A DNA stretch of 47,930 nt, taken from Microcaldota archaeon (lineage in GTDB: Archaea > Micrarchaeota > Micrarchaeia > Micrarchaeales > Micrarchaeaceae). This document shows, piece after piece, positions 28,992 to 39,216 of this stretch. The stretch spans positions 1-47,930 of the forward strand of contig JAJYDY010000002.1 in the NCBI GenBank assembly GCA_021790455.1, written 5' to 3'. Under the pieces are notes generated by a model. It did no database searches. It worked only from the letters and a program-made list of their open reading frames with translations, and was not told where the DNA came from. Within the stretch, counting starts at the first letter, position 1. Every line of letters begins with the position of its first letter. Made by a program: the position numbers and the translations under genes.

Positions 28992-29354
28992 ATGAAAATA
29001 TCAGAGCTAAAGGCAGGAACGAGCAATGTTTCTGTAGTAGGAACAGTGGCCAGCAAGGATGAGCCACGCGAAGTCGTAACGAAGTATGGAAAGAGGCTGC
29101 AGGTCGCAAACATAGTTCTCAAGGACGAAAGCGGGCAGATAGCGATGTCGCTCTGGGGAGCAGACATAAACGCGGTCAACGCAGGCGACAAGGTAGAGAT
29201 AACGAACGGCTTTGTAAACGAGTTCAGGGGCAACCCACAGCTTTCGACAGGGAAGTTCGGGAAGATAAAAGTCCTGGAGAAGGGAGCGGGCGGAGGCAGC
29301 GCAGAGGCATCGGAAGATGAGGCAGCGCCAGCAGAAGACTTCGATGAGATGTAA
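28992..29354 (+). CDS. OB-fold single-stranded DNA-binding protein (RPA/SSB-like) with acidic tail
   Basis: ISELKAGTSNVSVVGTVASKDEPREVVTKYGKRLQVANIVLKDESGQIAMSLWG; tail EASEDEAAPAEDFDEM. Confidence 0.87.
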   Translation: MKISELKAGTSNVSVVGTVASKDEPREVVTKYGKRLQVANIVLKDESGQIAMSLWGADINAVNAGDKVEITNGFVNEFRGNPQLSTGKFGKIKVLEKGAGGGSAEASEDEAAPAEDFDEM

Positions 29355-29414
29355 TCGCATCTCATTTCTTTTTCTTTTACTTTTTCCTCTATTCCTCTAA
29401 AGGGTTTAGTTATC

Positions 29415-29424
29415 TTTAAATATC
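29415..29424 (+). promoter_or_regulatory. TATA-like element TTTAAATATC
   Basis: 30 nt upstream of ATG 29454; shares TTTAAATATC with the two elements above. Confidence 0.5.
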
Positions 29425-29453
29425 TAGTTGATTAGGGTAGTTCTGTGATAAAT

Positions 29454-30536
29454 ATGCAGTCTATCGCTAATCGAGACTCTACCAGCACTGAACCTGAGGG
29501 ATTGGGAAGGAAACCGCACTTCATGATGCCTGATAACTTCAGTTCATTTTCCCAACCGCTTTCGTTTAGGAGGGTGGATGACACTGGTGGAGTGGTCCTA
29601 GACAGCCTTGAACAGGTAAGGGAGGCTCTTCTTGCATATGAAAAGGGCAAGATAGAGGGAGCATCTGCAACACAAGATAGGTTGATCTCTGATGCGGGGG
29701 CTGAGAACCCAGCAGCCGGTGGTTTGATTGCAATGTTCAATAAGGTAGCTTACGATCCGGAAAAGGCCCCGGTCACTGAATTGATAATGTCACAATTGAA
29801 GGCCGGCGGAGACAAGCACGATGTGCTGGGATATCTTGCTGCGGTGTGTTATGATTATTGGCCGCCGTCGCAGAACTTCTTCAAGACTGGAGTGTATGTA
29901 GAACAGGTTGACAACAAGTATGTTTTGACAATAAGCCAGGCATATAGGGGCAGTGATGTTTGCGAGGACCTGGCAAAGATGATGCATTCGTTCACTCAAC
30001 TGCATGACAGCGCAGTCGTGCTGACTTATTCGCTTGTTGATGGCCCGTGGTTCAATGTAGACCTTGCTCCGATAGCAAGAGCCATCGGCATTCCGGAAAG
30101 CGAGCTTGACGCAAGCGCCACAAATGGTGAGGGCAGAGATGGAAGGCCACTGATCGAGATCGCAGAACGGGGCTTATCGTTCAGGAAAACTACGCCGGAG
30201 GGGGATGTATGGTTTACGTTCAGGGTTGCATCGCACAGCTGGAAATTCAAGCTGCCGGATTGCATTGACAAAAACGACGACACTAGCTATTTCAGGGCAT
30301 CGAAAAGCCAGGTAAGTGGATTGGACATGGATAACAATGGCAGCCCGCAACAAATCCAGATAAAGGTGGCTGTATCCAACCTGTACTCAGATATCTTTAG
30401 AGAGAAGGAAAAGCAAAAATTAGATACGAATCCAGAGCGCTGCGCCCTGCTTAGAGAAGAGATGGAAACCTTCCTCTCAAACTTCGAGAAGGAAACCGGC
30501 GTAAAGCTTAGAGAGGAGAAAATTAGCTTACGCTAA
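29454..30536 (+). CDS. Hypothetical protein
   Basis: Long ORF with TATA-like TTTAAATATC at 29415 and SD GTGAT before ATG 29454; no family recognised. Confidence 0.77.
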   Translation: MQSIANRDSTSTEPEGLGRKPHFMMPDNFSSFSQPLSFRRVDDTGGVVLDSLEQVREALLAYEKGKIEGASATQDRLISDAGAENPAAGGLIAMFNKVAYDPEKAPVTELIMSQLKAGGDKHDVLGYLAAVCYDYWPPSQNFFKTGVYVEQVDNKYVLTISQAYRGSDVCEDLAKMMHSFTQLHDSAVVLTYSLVDGPWFNVDLAPIARAIGIPESELDASATNGEGRDGRPLIEIAERGLSFRKTTPEGDVWFTFRVASHSWKFKLPDCIDKNDDTSYFRASKSQVSGLDMDNNGSPQQIQIKVAVSNLYSDIFREKEKQKLDTNPERCALLREEMETFLSNFEKETGVKLREEKISLR

Positions 30537-31591
30537 GTAACACTAATCCATCTCTCTCCCACCCTGAGCTTCCAGAACCGCAGCGTGTAGAGCAGGAATA
30601 CGCCTCCAAGCACAAGCCCGAACCACAATGTGGCTATCCTTGTCATTATCGTGACTGCGGAGCTTGCTGGGCTCGACAAATGAAGTATTCCCTGCAGCAT
30701 CGCGACCATAGCTCCGTCCGTCACACCGACGTTCCCCGGCAGCCCGGTCATGGTTCCTATTATGTTGGATGAGTAATAGATCAGGACAGAACCGCTGGCC
30801 GACGCCCCTGCACCTACCGCAAGAAGCGTGAAGTACAGCGCCATAGCATAGAGTATTGCCGATGGAATCGTAAACGCCATTGCTGTCAGATACACGCTTG
30901 GTCTATGGAGCTTGCGCTGCGCCCTGAAATACTGGTTTCCGAAGAGATTCATAGCAGGGATGTATTTTGTCCTCTTCAGCAGCTTCTTAAGCAGCTTGAA
31001 GAACCAATCGTTGAGCACAAATAGCGTTGGCAGCACGGATATTGTTGCGCCTATCAGCACGATAATCACGAATTTGTTGAAGTAGACTGCGCCCATCACG
31101 GCAACGACAGCTGTCCCGAAGAAGTCTGTGACAAGGTCCATGGTCACTATCGGCGCCACCCTCATTATCGGTATTTTCGTTATCCTGTGCAGCGTATAAG
31201 CGCAGATGACCCTTCCTATCCTTCCGGGTGTCAGCTCCATGGAGTACATCGACATGTACACCGCGAAGTTCTTTAGGAGGGGGACCTTTATGTTCAGCTT
31301 CTTCATGAAGAATGTCCACTTGCCGAAGCTCACAATATAACCAAAGAACACGAAAAGGAATGCGAGCCCATACAGCTCAAGGTTGGAATGCTCCATTATG
31401 CTTATCACGTTCGTTATTCCGCCGAGGACTGCTATCGCCAGGAATACTGCAGCGCTCACCGCGAAAACCAGCAGGACGATCGTGATTACCTTGTCCACGC
31501 TCTTCTTGTAATCTTCAGGTGACACAGTCTTCCTATGCACTGCAGTGTACCAGAAGCTCTCCTTCGGGTCCTTTTTCTTGAATAAAGCCAT
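30533..31591 (-). CDS. Lysylphosphatidylglycerol synthase-TM/UPF0104-like membrane protein
   Basis: Polytopic; MYSMELTPGRIGRVICAYTLHRITKIPIMRVAPIVTMDLVTDFFG and GLPGNVGVTDGAMVAML motifs. Confidence 0.82.
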   Translation of the reverse strand: MALFKKKDPKESFWYTAVHRKTVSPEDYKKSVDKVITIVLLVFAVSAAVFLAIAVLGGITNVISIMEHSNLELYGLAFLFVFFGYIVSFGKWTFFMKKLNIKVPLLKNFAVYMSMYSMELTPGRIGRVICAYTLHRITKIPIMRVAPIVTMDLVTDFFGTAVVAVMGAVYFNKFVIIVLIGATISVLPTLFVLNDWFFKLLKKLLKRTKYIPAMNLFGNQYFRAQRKLHRPSVYLTAMAFTIPSAILYAMALYFTLLAVGAGASASGSVLIYYSSNIIGTMTGLPGNVGVTDGAMVAMLQGILHLSSPASSAVTIMTRIATLWFGLVLGGVFLLYTLRFWKLRVGERWISVT

Positions 31592-31689
31592 CGAACCAGT
31601 CGAAATGATTATTAAACGAAACTATATAAAATTAAGTCATCGAGTCTTACTCAATGCAGCGAAGGCGACGGACCCGCCGTATTGATACG

Positions 31690-32391
31690 ATGCCGAAGAT
31701 AAGCGTAATCATACCTACGATGAACGAGGAGAAGTACTTAAGGTACCCCATAGAGGGTCTCAAGAAGCAGAGCTTCAAGGACTTCGAGGTGATATTCGTA
31801 GACCACAACAGTACCGACAGAACAAGGCAGATCGCAAGGAAATACGGAAGGGTGCTAATAGAGGGAAGGGCAGGCATAGGCGTGGCGAGGAACACCGGCG
31901 CACGCGTAGCGAAGGGAAGGATAATGGTGTTTCTCGACGCTGATACAAAGCCGTCAAGGGACCTCTTGAAGTCTTATTACAATGCGTTCAACGAAAATAT
32001 AGTCGCAGCGACGGGCCCGATCCTGCCGCTTGAAAGGACCACGAAGAGGGTCAAGATTGGGTTCAGGCTTGTCTCTGTCACGATGCCGAAGGTCGCGTCA
32101 AGGGTCGGCGGAAGGATAAATGTGGTGGGATCGAACTTTGCAGTCGACAAGAAAGCATTTGATGGAGTGCGAGGTTTTAACGAGAAGCTCAAGACCTATG
32201 AGGATTGGGACCTCTCAAAGAGGCTCAGGAAATGCGGGAAGATAACGTTCATCAAGAAGGCTGTCGTTAGGACGAGCACGAGGAGGGTTGAGGCGTGGGG
32301 AATGAGGAAATACTTCGTATACCATGCCGGGAACGTAGTAAGGTACAACCTTCTCAAGAAGCCGAAGGAGCAGTATGCTCCAATAAGGTAA
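31690..32391 (+). CDS. Family 2 glycosyltransferase
   Basis: ISVIIPTMNEEKYL, FVDHNSTDRT, GIGVARNTGA, FLDADTKPS. Confidence 0.93.
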   Translation: MPKISVIIPTMNEEKYLRYPIEGLKKQSFKDFEVIFVDHNSTDRTRQIARKYGRVLIEGRAGIGVARNTGARVAKGRIMVFLDADTKPSRDLLKSYYNAFNENIVAATGPILPLERTTKRVKIGFRLVSVTMPKVASRVGGRINVVGSNFAVDKKAFDGVRGFNEKLKTYEDWDLSKRLRKCGKITFIKKAVVRTSTRRVEAWGMRKYFVYHAGNVVRYNLLKKPKEQYAPIR

Positions 32392-32396
32392 TGTAT

Positions 32397-33185
32397 TCAT
32401 CCTACCGAAAGTATGCTCTTAATATATGGCGCACTGCACACGCTGGCTGGCGTAAAGTTGTCGATGTTGCAGATCTGCGCCGTGAAGACATCTGCGCTGC
32501 CGATCACTGACTGCGACAGCGTCGTACTCGGATTGCCTATCTGCGATATTATGTACTGCCAGTTGTGGTTGTCGAGGAGTCCCGGAGGGAAGTTCGCGCC
32601 GCTCTGCGCTGACCTGTTCCCGAAGTCTATGAATGGAATCCCTCCCGTGTCATACGCATTCTCCGCGGCGGTCTCCCATGCAGCTGGCGTCTGTAGGGGC
32701 TGGTAAGTGTTCGTCAGCGTTTCAACCTCTGCGAAGCCGATGTAGCTGCTCTGGTAGGTCGTGTTCGTAAAAGTGAATGTAGGCGTCGACGGATAAACGT
32801 CGCTTGTTGATGATGTCATGTAATCCAGGCCGGAGATGCTGCCGAACCTCATTAACGCGATCGCAAGGCCCCACCTTCCCGCTGCGCAGTAGGGGCAGTA
32901 GTCCGCGCCTATGTACAGGACGGCGGGCTTTCCATCTATCGTGAGGTTCTTTCCGTGTATCTTTGCCGGATATGTGGCGACAGCACCGGTGCCAATCTGG
33001 TCAGCGAGCGTCATGTTGCTCGCTATGCTCTCAAGGTTGGCGAGATCTGTGCTGGAAACCGGGACGTTATCATATTTTATCAGGCTGCTGTTGCCTCCGC
33101 TTGAACTCCAGTCATACCAAAGCAGCGCGGCTACTATCACGATTACAAGCACCGCCGTACCTATCTTCATGTTTTTTGATACCAT
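32397..33185 (-). CDS. DUF929-like membrane-anchored thioredoxin-fold protein
   Basis: N-terminal [32 protein letters not shown]. Confidence 0.78.
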   Translation of the reverse strand: MVSKNMKIGTAVLVIVIVAALLWYDWSSSGGNSSLIKYDNVPVSSTDLANLESIASNMTLADQIGTGAVATYPAKIHGKNLTIDGKPAVLYIGADYCPYCAAGRWGLAIALMRFGSISGLDYMTSSTSDVYPSTPTFTFTNTTYQSSYIGFAEVETLTNTYQPLQTPAAWETAAENAYDTGGIPFIDFGNRSAQSGANFPPGLLDNHNWQYIISQIGNPSTTLSQSVIGSADVFTAQICNIDNFTPASVCSAPYIKSILSVG

Positions 33186-33797
33186 TTAACTGCCTGTTTG
33201 CTGTTTCTGCTTTGGAGTAAGTATGTCAAGCCTGAGCCTCTGCGCAAGAGAATAGACCCTGCTCCTGTAGTGATATATGACATAACCAATTATAAGGCTT
33301 ATTATTGCTCCTGCTATCACGTCAGTAAGATAGTGCTGACCGAGATACACCCTTCCGAAGAGCATTATGACAAGCCATACTACGTAAAGCACCTGCAGTA
33401 TCCTATACCTCCTAAGGAAGAGCACCAAGCCCGTCAGTGTTATAGCATGATTGCTCGGGAATGCGAATCCGCTTTCGCATACCGGATGGTTTATCCACGA
33501 CAGGGAGGGGAGGGAGCAGGGCCTTGCTTCCTGAAATATATACTTCAGCACTTCGCCCAGCGCGAACAGCACTACCGCAGCAATGACGAAGGAGTACACG
33601 TCATTGTCCTTCTTCCATATCAGATACAGGACTAGGAATGGCAGTACTATGAAAAAGCTTTCTGCGAAGGGTACCATTATCGCATTCAATGCAGGGCTTG
33701 CTATGCTATTCACTGCCTGGAACGCCCAGATGTTTATCCCTGTCTGCGAGGGATTGAACAGCATTAATATTAAAGTTGCCAACATGAGTAAGACCAC
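33186..33797 (-). CDS. PAP2-family membrane phosphatase
   Basis: KYIFQEARP, FAFPSNHA, GRVYLGQHYLTDV. Confidence 0.92.
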   Translation of the reverse strand: MVLLMLATLILMLFNPSQTGINIWAFQAVNSIASPALNAIMVPFAESFFIVLPFLVLYLIWKKDNDVYSFVIAAVVLFALGEVLKYIFQEARPCSLPSLSWINHPVCESGFAFPSNHAITLTGLVLFLRRYRILQVLYVVWLVIMLFGRVYLGQHYLTDVIAGAIISLIIGYVIYHYRSRVYSLAQRLRLDILTPKQKQQTGS

Positions 33798-33861
33798 TCC
33801 TTTAGCACAGATAAGAGTTAAATATATTTATAGCTCTGCTCTATAACATATGTACCTGCTT

Positions 33862-34004
33862 GGGGTTGTAGCGTAACCTGGCAGCGCGGCTGGCTCCAGA
33901 TTTTATAAATTGCAGATGAGCGCTCCGGCGCGATGATGAGAATCTGGAATTATGATTATAAATGAAGAAACCAGCAAATCCGGGTTCAAATCCCGGCGGC
34001 CCCA
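33862..34004 (+). tRNA. tRNA-Trp (CCA anticodon) with a 70-nt intron (about 33900-33969) after position 37
   Basis: Hand-folded cloverleaf: acceptor GGGGTTG/CGGCCCC, D-stem GCGT/GCGC, anticodon stem GCTGG/CCAGC, anticodon CCA at 33896-33898, T-arm CCGGG-TTCAAAT-CCCGG, discriminator A. Confidence 0.93.
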
Positions 34005-34142
34005 AATCACTTATTGAATGACAGCATACGTGGATGTTAAACCGCCAATATGGAGGCATCCCTGAAGAAGTTGTGCATATGGGCCTGCCTGCTTGAAATC
34101 GCAACGAAATTAAAGGTTTGCAGGCAAACTTAGCTGAGTGGA

Positions 34143-35453
34143 ATGTTAGAAGTTGCGCTGGTATTCATATTCTTCGCGGCAGTCGCCTTCCTCGGATTCA
34201 TAATCAACGCGCTGTTCTACAAGTTCAAGGTAAGCAAAGTACTTCCGCTCATGCTCATAGGAATCCTCGTCGGTCCCCTATTCCATTTCATAAACACCGG
34301 ACCCGGCAGCCTTGCCTCCCTACTAACCCCGTATATCGCAGCGATAGCCATAGCATTCATACTTTTTGACGTGGGGCTGAACATGGAGGCCGGGAAATTG
34401 AGAAGCGTGTTCGCAAGGGCCACCCTGTTCACCATAGCGCTAGAGACAGCCACGGGAATAGGCGCTGCGGTATTCGCATATTACATATTCGGCTGGACGC
34501 TCCTTGAAGCGTTCATCTTCGGTTTTGCAGTTGCGGGCCCGAGTAGCATAGTGGTTCCGAGCCTTATGAGCGTGGTCAGGGCGAAGGTCGACTTGAAGAC
34601 GGTGCTGACGTATGAAAGCGTTGCATCAGACCTTCTCCAGCTTATAGTGCCTCTTATTCTGATAGGACTGATACTCAACCCGATAACCAACCTCTCCGAG
34701 GTGGCGTACTTCACCTTTACCGTAATCTTCGGATCTATACTTCTTGCCGTGGCATCGGCGCTTTTCTGGCTCTATATAATGAACAGGTACAGGCAGCAGA
34801 GCAGGCTCTACAGCTGGATGCTCACTGTGACTATGATAGTCGCAACGTACGGCATAGCAGAGGCGCTCGACCTTGAGGGCGCAATAACCGTTTTCGTATT
34901 CGGCTTGGCATTCGCCACGATAGGCGGGGTTGACCATACCGATAAGGGCAGCATGCTCAACGCAAATGTGTTCAAGAAATTCGCCCTGCTTGGAGGCGTC
35001 AAGCACATAAAGAACTACCAGAGGGAGATAGTTTTTGTAACGAACACGTTCTTCTTCGTTTATATAGGGATGCTGCTCAACCTGAGCGGGATAACTCTTT
35101 ATCTATTGCTTGCCGCGATTGCGATAACCGCGGGCATGGTGCTGCTGAGGTTTGCCTTCTCTCCGATGGTCAGGAAGTATTACGACAGCGACCTCCCTTT
35201 GAAAAAGGCAGAATCCCTGCTGGTCTATTTTGACGTTGCAAGGGGCATATCCCCGATCATCATTGCTGTTGTCCTTATAACCGACGGCATAAATATACCG
35301 GGCCTGCTGACCATGATATTCCTCGTCGTGCTGTTCACCAACATAGTTTCAACGATCGGGATATGGATTGCATACATGGGCGGGGGTGGTCTTGGTGACA
35401 CGATGGGAGCAACAGCCCAAAAAGGCCAGGAAAGGCTGGCGGCAAAGGGCTAA
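34143..35453 (+). CDS. CPA2-type cation/proton antiporter (KefB/NhaS-like)
   Basis: About 12 TMs; FGFAVAGPSSIVVPSLMSV and VLPLMLIGILVGPLF motifs. Confidence 0.88.
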   Translation: MLEVALVFIFFAAVAFLGFIINALFYKFKVSKVLPLMLIGILVGPLFHFINTGPGSLASLLTPYIAAIAIAFILFDVGLNMEAGKLRSVFARATLFTIALETATGIGAAVFAYYIFGWTLLEAFIFGFAVAGPSSIVVPSLMSVVRAKVDLKTVLTYESVASDLLQLIVPLILIGLILNPITNLSEVAYFTFTVIFGSILLAVASALFWLYIMNRYRQQSRLYSWMLTVTMIVATYGIAEALDLEGAITVFVFGLAFATIGGVDHTDKGSMLNANVFKKFALLGGVKHIKNYQREIVFVTNTFFFVYIGMLLNLSGITLYLLLAAIAITAGMVLLRFAFSPMVRKYYDSDLPLKKAESLLVYFDVARGISPIIIAVVLITDGINIPGLLTMIFLVVLFTNIVSTIGIWIAYMGGGGLGDTMGATAQKGQERLAAKG

Positions 35454-35486
35454 ATATTATTTCCGATACTATCGTTTTCTGGTTAT

Positions 35487-36053
35487 ATGACAGAAATAGG
35501 CCTTGACCAGAGAAAGGTTGGCGATGCTGTTGCTGCTGCAAAGGGGAACGGTGGGTCTTTTTCCGCTTGGGAATTTACTAGCGCAGAGAAAGCGCTGATG
35601 CTCAATGCGCAGGTCCTCAGTTTTGTCGCCAATGCGCCGGTAGACAGGGCATCTGCATTTCCAATTAAGGAGGATGAGCTACGCGGCCTGCTTTCCGATC
35701 TGCTCCAGAGAGATTTCATCAGACTACTCAAGGAGAGCGGGCTTTCCCAGTTCTCGAAAACAAGGCCGATGCATGTAGGCAAGCAGAGCGTAACAGGTGG
35801 AAAGACGGCATTCAACGTTGAGCTTGTCGATTTCTCCGTGAAAGTCTTGGAAGGGCTGCGGGAGTTCAGGGCCAAGGTAAACATGAGGCTCGGGGAGAAC
35901 CCGGGCAATATGCACCTTTACGAGCTGCAGTATGATTTGAGCCTGCTTTCTGAAGCTGCCGAGTGCGCGATAAAGGCGCTGCAGGAGGGGGCCTTCTGGA
36001 AATCGAACGATCCAATAAAGCCCCTGTTCATCCCGCTTGTGGAGCTACAGTGA
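35487..36053 (+). CDS. Hypothetical protein
   Basis: 188-aa ORF; 9-bp convergent overlap with carbamate kinase. Confidence 0.7.
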   Translation: MTEIGLDQRKVGDAVAAAKGNGGSFSAWEFTSAEKALMLNAQVLSFVANAPVDRASAFPIKEDELRGLLSDLLQRDFIRLLKESGLSQFSKTRPMHVGKQSVTGGKTAFNVELVDFSVKVLEGLREFRAKVNMRLGENPGNMHLYELQYDLSLLSEAAECAIKALQEGAFWKSNDPIKPLFIPLVELQ

Positions 36054-36974
36054 CCCAATCCTTGTCCCGCTACGCATTTTCATTACTCCTTCGAACTTCT
36101 CTAGGTTACCTATCTGGGCGGTGCGCCCTCCGTTCTTGATGAATTCAAGGCATGCCTCAAGCTTAGGCTTCATCGTTCCCTCTTCGAAGGAGTCTATACT
36201 CTTTGCCAGCTCCTCCGCAGATATCTTCACTATCCTTCCATTCATCCTTTCATGGTCCGTGTAAACATAATCCACGTTCGTGAGTATCACCATCCTCTTC
36301 GCCTTGATCGAGTTAGAGAGCAGCTGCGTCGTGCTGTCCTTATCTATGACTGCCTCCGCGCCCATGTGCGCTTTCCCTGAATTAAAAACAGGTATTCCTC
36401 CTCCGCCGCAGCATATCACGATGTCACCCCTTCGCGCGAGAGCTTCTATCTCATTTATCTCCAGTATCTCAAGCGGCCTCGGCGATGGGACGACCCTCCT
36501 ATATGCCCCTCCCATCTTTGCGTAATGGAATTTCTCCTCATTAAGTTCATTTTCGAGATGCGCCTTTGTGTAGAAGGGCCCTATCGGCTTCGTCGGCTTC
36601 TCGAAAGCAGGATCTTTCCTGCTCACCAGGACATGGGTGATTATTGTGCTCACTCTTTTCCTGGAACCAAGCCTTTTCAGCTCGTTGCTGAGCTCGAGCT
36701 CCAGCATCGAGCCGATCATCGCCTGCGTCTCAGCATTTAGTATATGCAGAGGAAGCTTTGGTATCTTGTCCTTCGCAAAGAAGTTCCTGAGGAACTCGTC
36801 TCCCACCTGTGGTCCGTTTCCGTGGGTTATGATAAAGCCGTGCCTGCTCCTAACCATAACCTTTGCAAGTCGCCATGCAGTCCCAGAGATGTTCTTCATC
36901 TGCAGATGGAACGACGGCTTCTCGCCCTTCTGCAGCAGGGCATTCCCGCCGAGCGCGACAACAATCACATCCAT
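36045..36974 (-). CDS. arcC: Carbamate kinase
   Basis: VVALGGNALLQKGE, THGNGPQVG, VPSPRPLEILE, VICCGGGGIPV. Confidence 0.95.
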   Translation of the reverse strand: MDVIVVALGGNALLQKGEKPSFHLQMKNISGTAWRLAKVMVRSRHGFIITHGNGPQVGDEFLRNFFAKDKIPKLPLHILNAETQAMIGSMLELELSNELKRLGSRKRVSTIITHVLVSRKDPAFEKPTKPIGPFYTKAHLENELNEEKFHYAKMGGAYRRVVPSPRPLEILEINEIEALARRGDIVICCGGGGIPVFNSGKAHMGAEAVIDKDSTTQLLSNSIKAKRMVILTNVDYVYTDHERMNGRIVKISAEELAKSIDSFEEGTMKPKLEACLEFIKNGGRTAQIGNLEKFEGVMKMRSGTRIGSL

Positions 36975-37097
36975 GAGAAGGTCTCATATCGCAGCCTTTT
37001 ATACGTTGCCTGCGCACTCCTGCACAATTGTCAAACTGCCGGGAAATCCGTAAATATCCCCTAAATGCGTAAGTATTTCCTATGCTGCTGATATATC

Positions 37098-37574
37098 ATG
37101 GCGATGCGATCACAGGTCCTTTCACCGGACTGGAGTGCGGGAGACGCGAGATACTCTGCATTGAAGGCGATCATCGACGAGATAACGAACTGCTCCGACT
37201 CTTACATGTCGATGGCGCTCGGGGTTCTCATGCAAAGGCCGGAGATAAGGAAACATATCGATGGCGGAGTAATGCCATATCTGTATGCCGCTGGCCTGCT
37301 CAGCTTTGCAGGGAGGGAGATAACGGACGAGAGCCTATCGAAGCTCCTCAAGGTTATAGGAGTAAAGCCGGACCGGAAGCTTCTCGATATAATAATGGAG
37401 AGCGGAGTGAAGAGCCATCTTGTTTACATTTATTCCTTCTACTTCCTCCTCGCTAGCAACATAAATCCAAGCGCCGACAGTATCATGGAGACGGTTTCTG
37501 CCCTCGGGCTGAGGCCGGACAGGGAGAGAGCGGAGGAGACGCGGGCTCTCTGCCTTAAGTCGCTGAACAGGTAA
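37098..37574 (+). CDS. Hypothetical protein
   Basis: 158-aa ORF filling the gap; no family recognised. Confidence 0.6.
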   Translation: MAMRSQVLSPDWSAGDARYSALKAIIDEITNCSDSYMSMALGVLMQRPEIRKHIDGGVMPYLYAAGLLSFAGREITDESLSKLLKVIGVKPDRKLLDIIMESGVKSHLVYIYSFYFLLASNINPSADSIMETVSALGLRPDRERAEETRALCLKSLNR

Positions 37575-37662
37575 TCGGAAGGATAGGAGTTGCGTCCATA
37601 CGACATCGCAATCAGCTATAAATAGTTTCATTCCCATTTCTCTTTCTCTGCGCTGCCAGGGG

Positions 37663-39168
37663 ATGACTTTCTTGAAGAGAGGATGCTTTTTCTTTGAAGA
37701 GGCTAAGGAGCACTGCGGTGTCGCAGCCATATCCATAAACACAGAACATGCGACTGGCGCCATCTACAATAGCCTGCTCGCGCTCCAGCACAGGGGGCAG
37801 GACTCTGCAGGCATCGCTATGCTGATAGACCGCGATGGCACGCAATCTAAGCTTGAAGGAATTGGATCGTCCGGCGAAGAGAACATGCACGAAATCAGGA
37901 TAAAGCTGGTCAAGGGGCTTGTCTCAAACTTCAGGGAGAGTTGGCTTGGGGACATGAAGAGCAGGGTGGGTATAGGGCACGTAAGGTACTGCACCGCTGG
38001 TTCTCCAGGCCTTGATGACGCGCAGCCTGTCCTGATCAACTGCGACAACTTAAGGATTGCACTCGCATTCAACGGCAATGTGGCAAATGTGAAGGAGCTG
38101 AGGAAGATACTGGAAGCGGACCACGATTTCATTGGTGATGGAGATGGCGAGATACTCGCCGCGCTGTTCGCTGTGCAGATGAAAAAAGAGAAGAGCATTG
38201 AGAAGGCTTTCACCGCTATACATGAAAAGGTCGATGGCGCATACTCGATAGCTGTCGTAACTTCTGATGGCGATCTCGCCGCATATAGGGACCAGTATGG
38301 AATAAGGCCGCTCAGCATAGGCATCAGCGATGAGGGAGTGATGTTCGCATCCGAGAGTGTCGCGCTCAGGGTCAATGGATTCGACGCTGTAAGGAGCCTT
38401 AAGCCGGGAGAGCTCGTAATAGTTAAGGACGGGAGCGTGGAGTCGAGGCAGATAGCAAGCCTTCCATCTGCAAGTCACTGCATGTTCGAATACGTTTACT
38501 TCAGCAGGCCTGACAGCATATTGGACGGCGTGCCTGTCTCTGATGTAAGGTACAGGCTTGGCATGGCACTTGCAAGGAGGAACGTGGCTGACGTTGACGT
38601 GATAGTCCCAGTGCCGGACACGTCTAGGTCGGCTGCGGAGGGAATAGGCGCAGTCACCGGAATCCCGGTCAGGGAGGGCCTGATAAAGAACAGGTATATA
38701 GGAAGGACTTTCATAATGCCTACGCAGGAGCAGAGAGAAAGGGCTGTCAGGATCAAGCTCAATCCGGTCGCATCTGTGCTTGATGGGAAGAGAGTGCTGC
38801 TCGTTGATGACAGCCTTGTCAGGGGCACAACGTTAAGGAACATAGTTGCAGAGGTGCGAAGTGCAGGGGCGAAGAGCGTTGATGTCTGGATAACTTGCCC
38901 TCCGATAATATCGCCGTGCTTCTATGGGGTGGACATGTCGAACCACAAGCAGCTGGCCGCCGCAAACATGGGTGTGGAGGAGATAAGGAGGAGTATAGGT
39001 GCAGACCACCTTGTTTACCAGAGGATTGAGGAGCTTAAGGAGGCGATAGGCCTCGGCGAAAACATCTGCGCTGGCTGCCTCACTGGAAAATATCCAACGC
39101 CATTGGCACAGAGGCTGTCTGAGAAATCGAAGAGTATGCCTCTGGTGGGAAGGTACACGGAGCTGTGA
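37663..39168 (+). CDS. purF: Amidophosphoribosyltransferase
   Basis: EHCGVAAI N-terminal nucleophile Cys context, LQHRGQDSAGIA, VLLVDDSLVRGTT PRTase motif. Confidence 0.97.
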   Translation: MTFLKRGCFFFEEAKEHCGVAAISINTEHATGAIYNSLLALQHRGQDSAGIAMLIDRDGTQSKLEGIGSSGEENMHEIRIKLVKGLVSNFRESWLGDMKSRVGIGHVRYCTAGSPGLDDAQPVLINCDNLRIALAFNGNVANVKELRKILEADHDFIGDGDGEILAALFAVQMKKEKSIEKAFTAIHEKVDGAYSIAVVTSDGDLAAYRDQYGIRPLSIGISDEGVMFASESVALRVNGFDAVRSLKPGELVIVKDGSVESRQIASLPSASHCMFEYVYFSRPDSILDGVPVSDVRYRLGMALARRNVADVDVIVPVPDTSRSAAEGIGAVTGIPVREGLIKNRYIGRTFIMPTQEQRERAVRIKLNPVASVLDGKRVLLVDDSLVRGTTLRNIVAEVRSAGAKSVDVWITCPPIISPCFYGVDMSNHKQLAAANMGVEEIRRSIGADHLVYQRIEELKEAIGLGENICAGCLTGKYPTPLAQRLSEKSKSMPLVGRYTEL

Positions 39169-39216
39169 CTGCCTCGCTCTTTTATATTTTTCCTGACACT
39201 AGCTAATGGCGGTTCG

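Noticed and set aside
29445-29456. GTG starts chosen by the ORF track (also at nuoB 13554)
   Set aside because: The GTG belongs to the Shine-Dalgarno GTGAT; the ATG 9 nt downstream is the better start
33841-34104. 87-aa minus-strand ORF
   Set aside because: Overlaps the tRNA-Trp gene and its intron on the opposite strand
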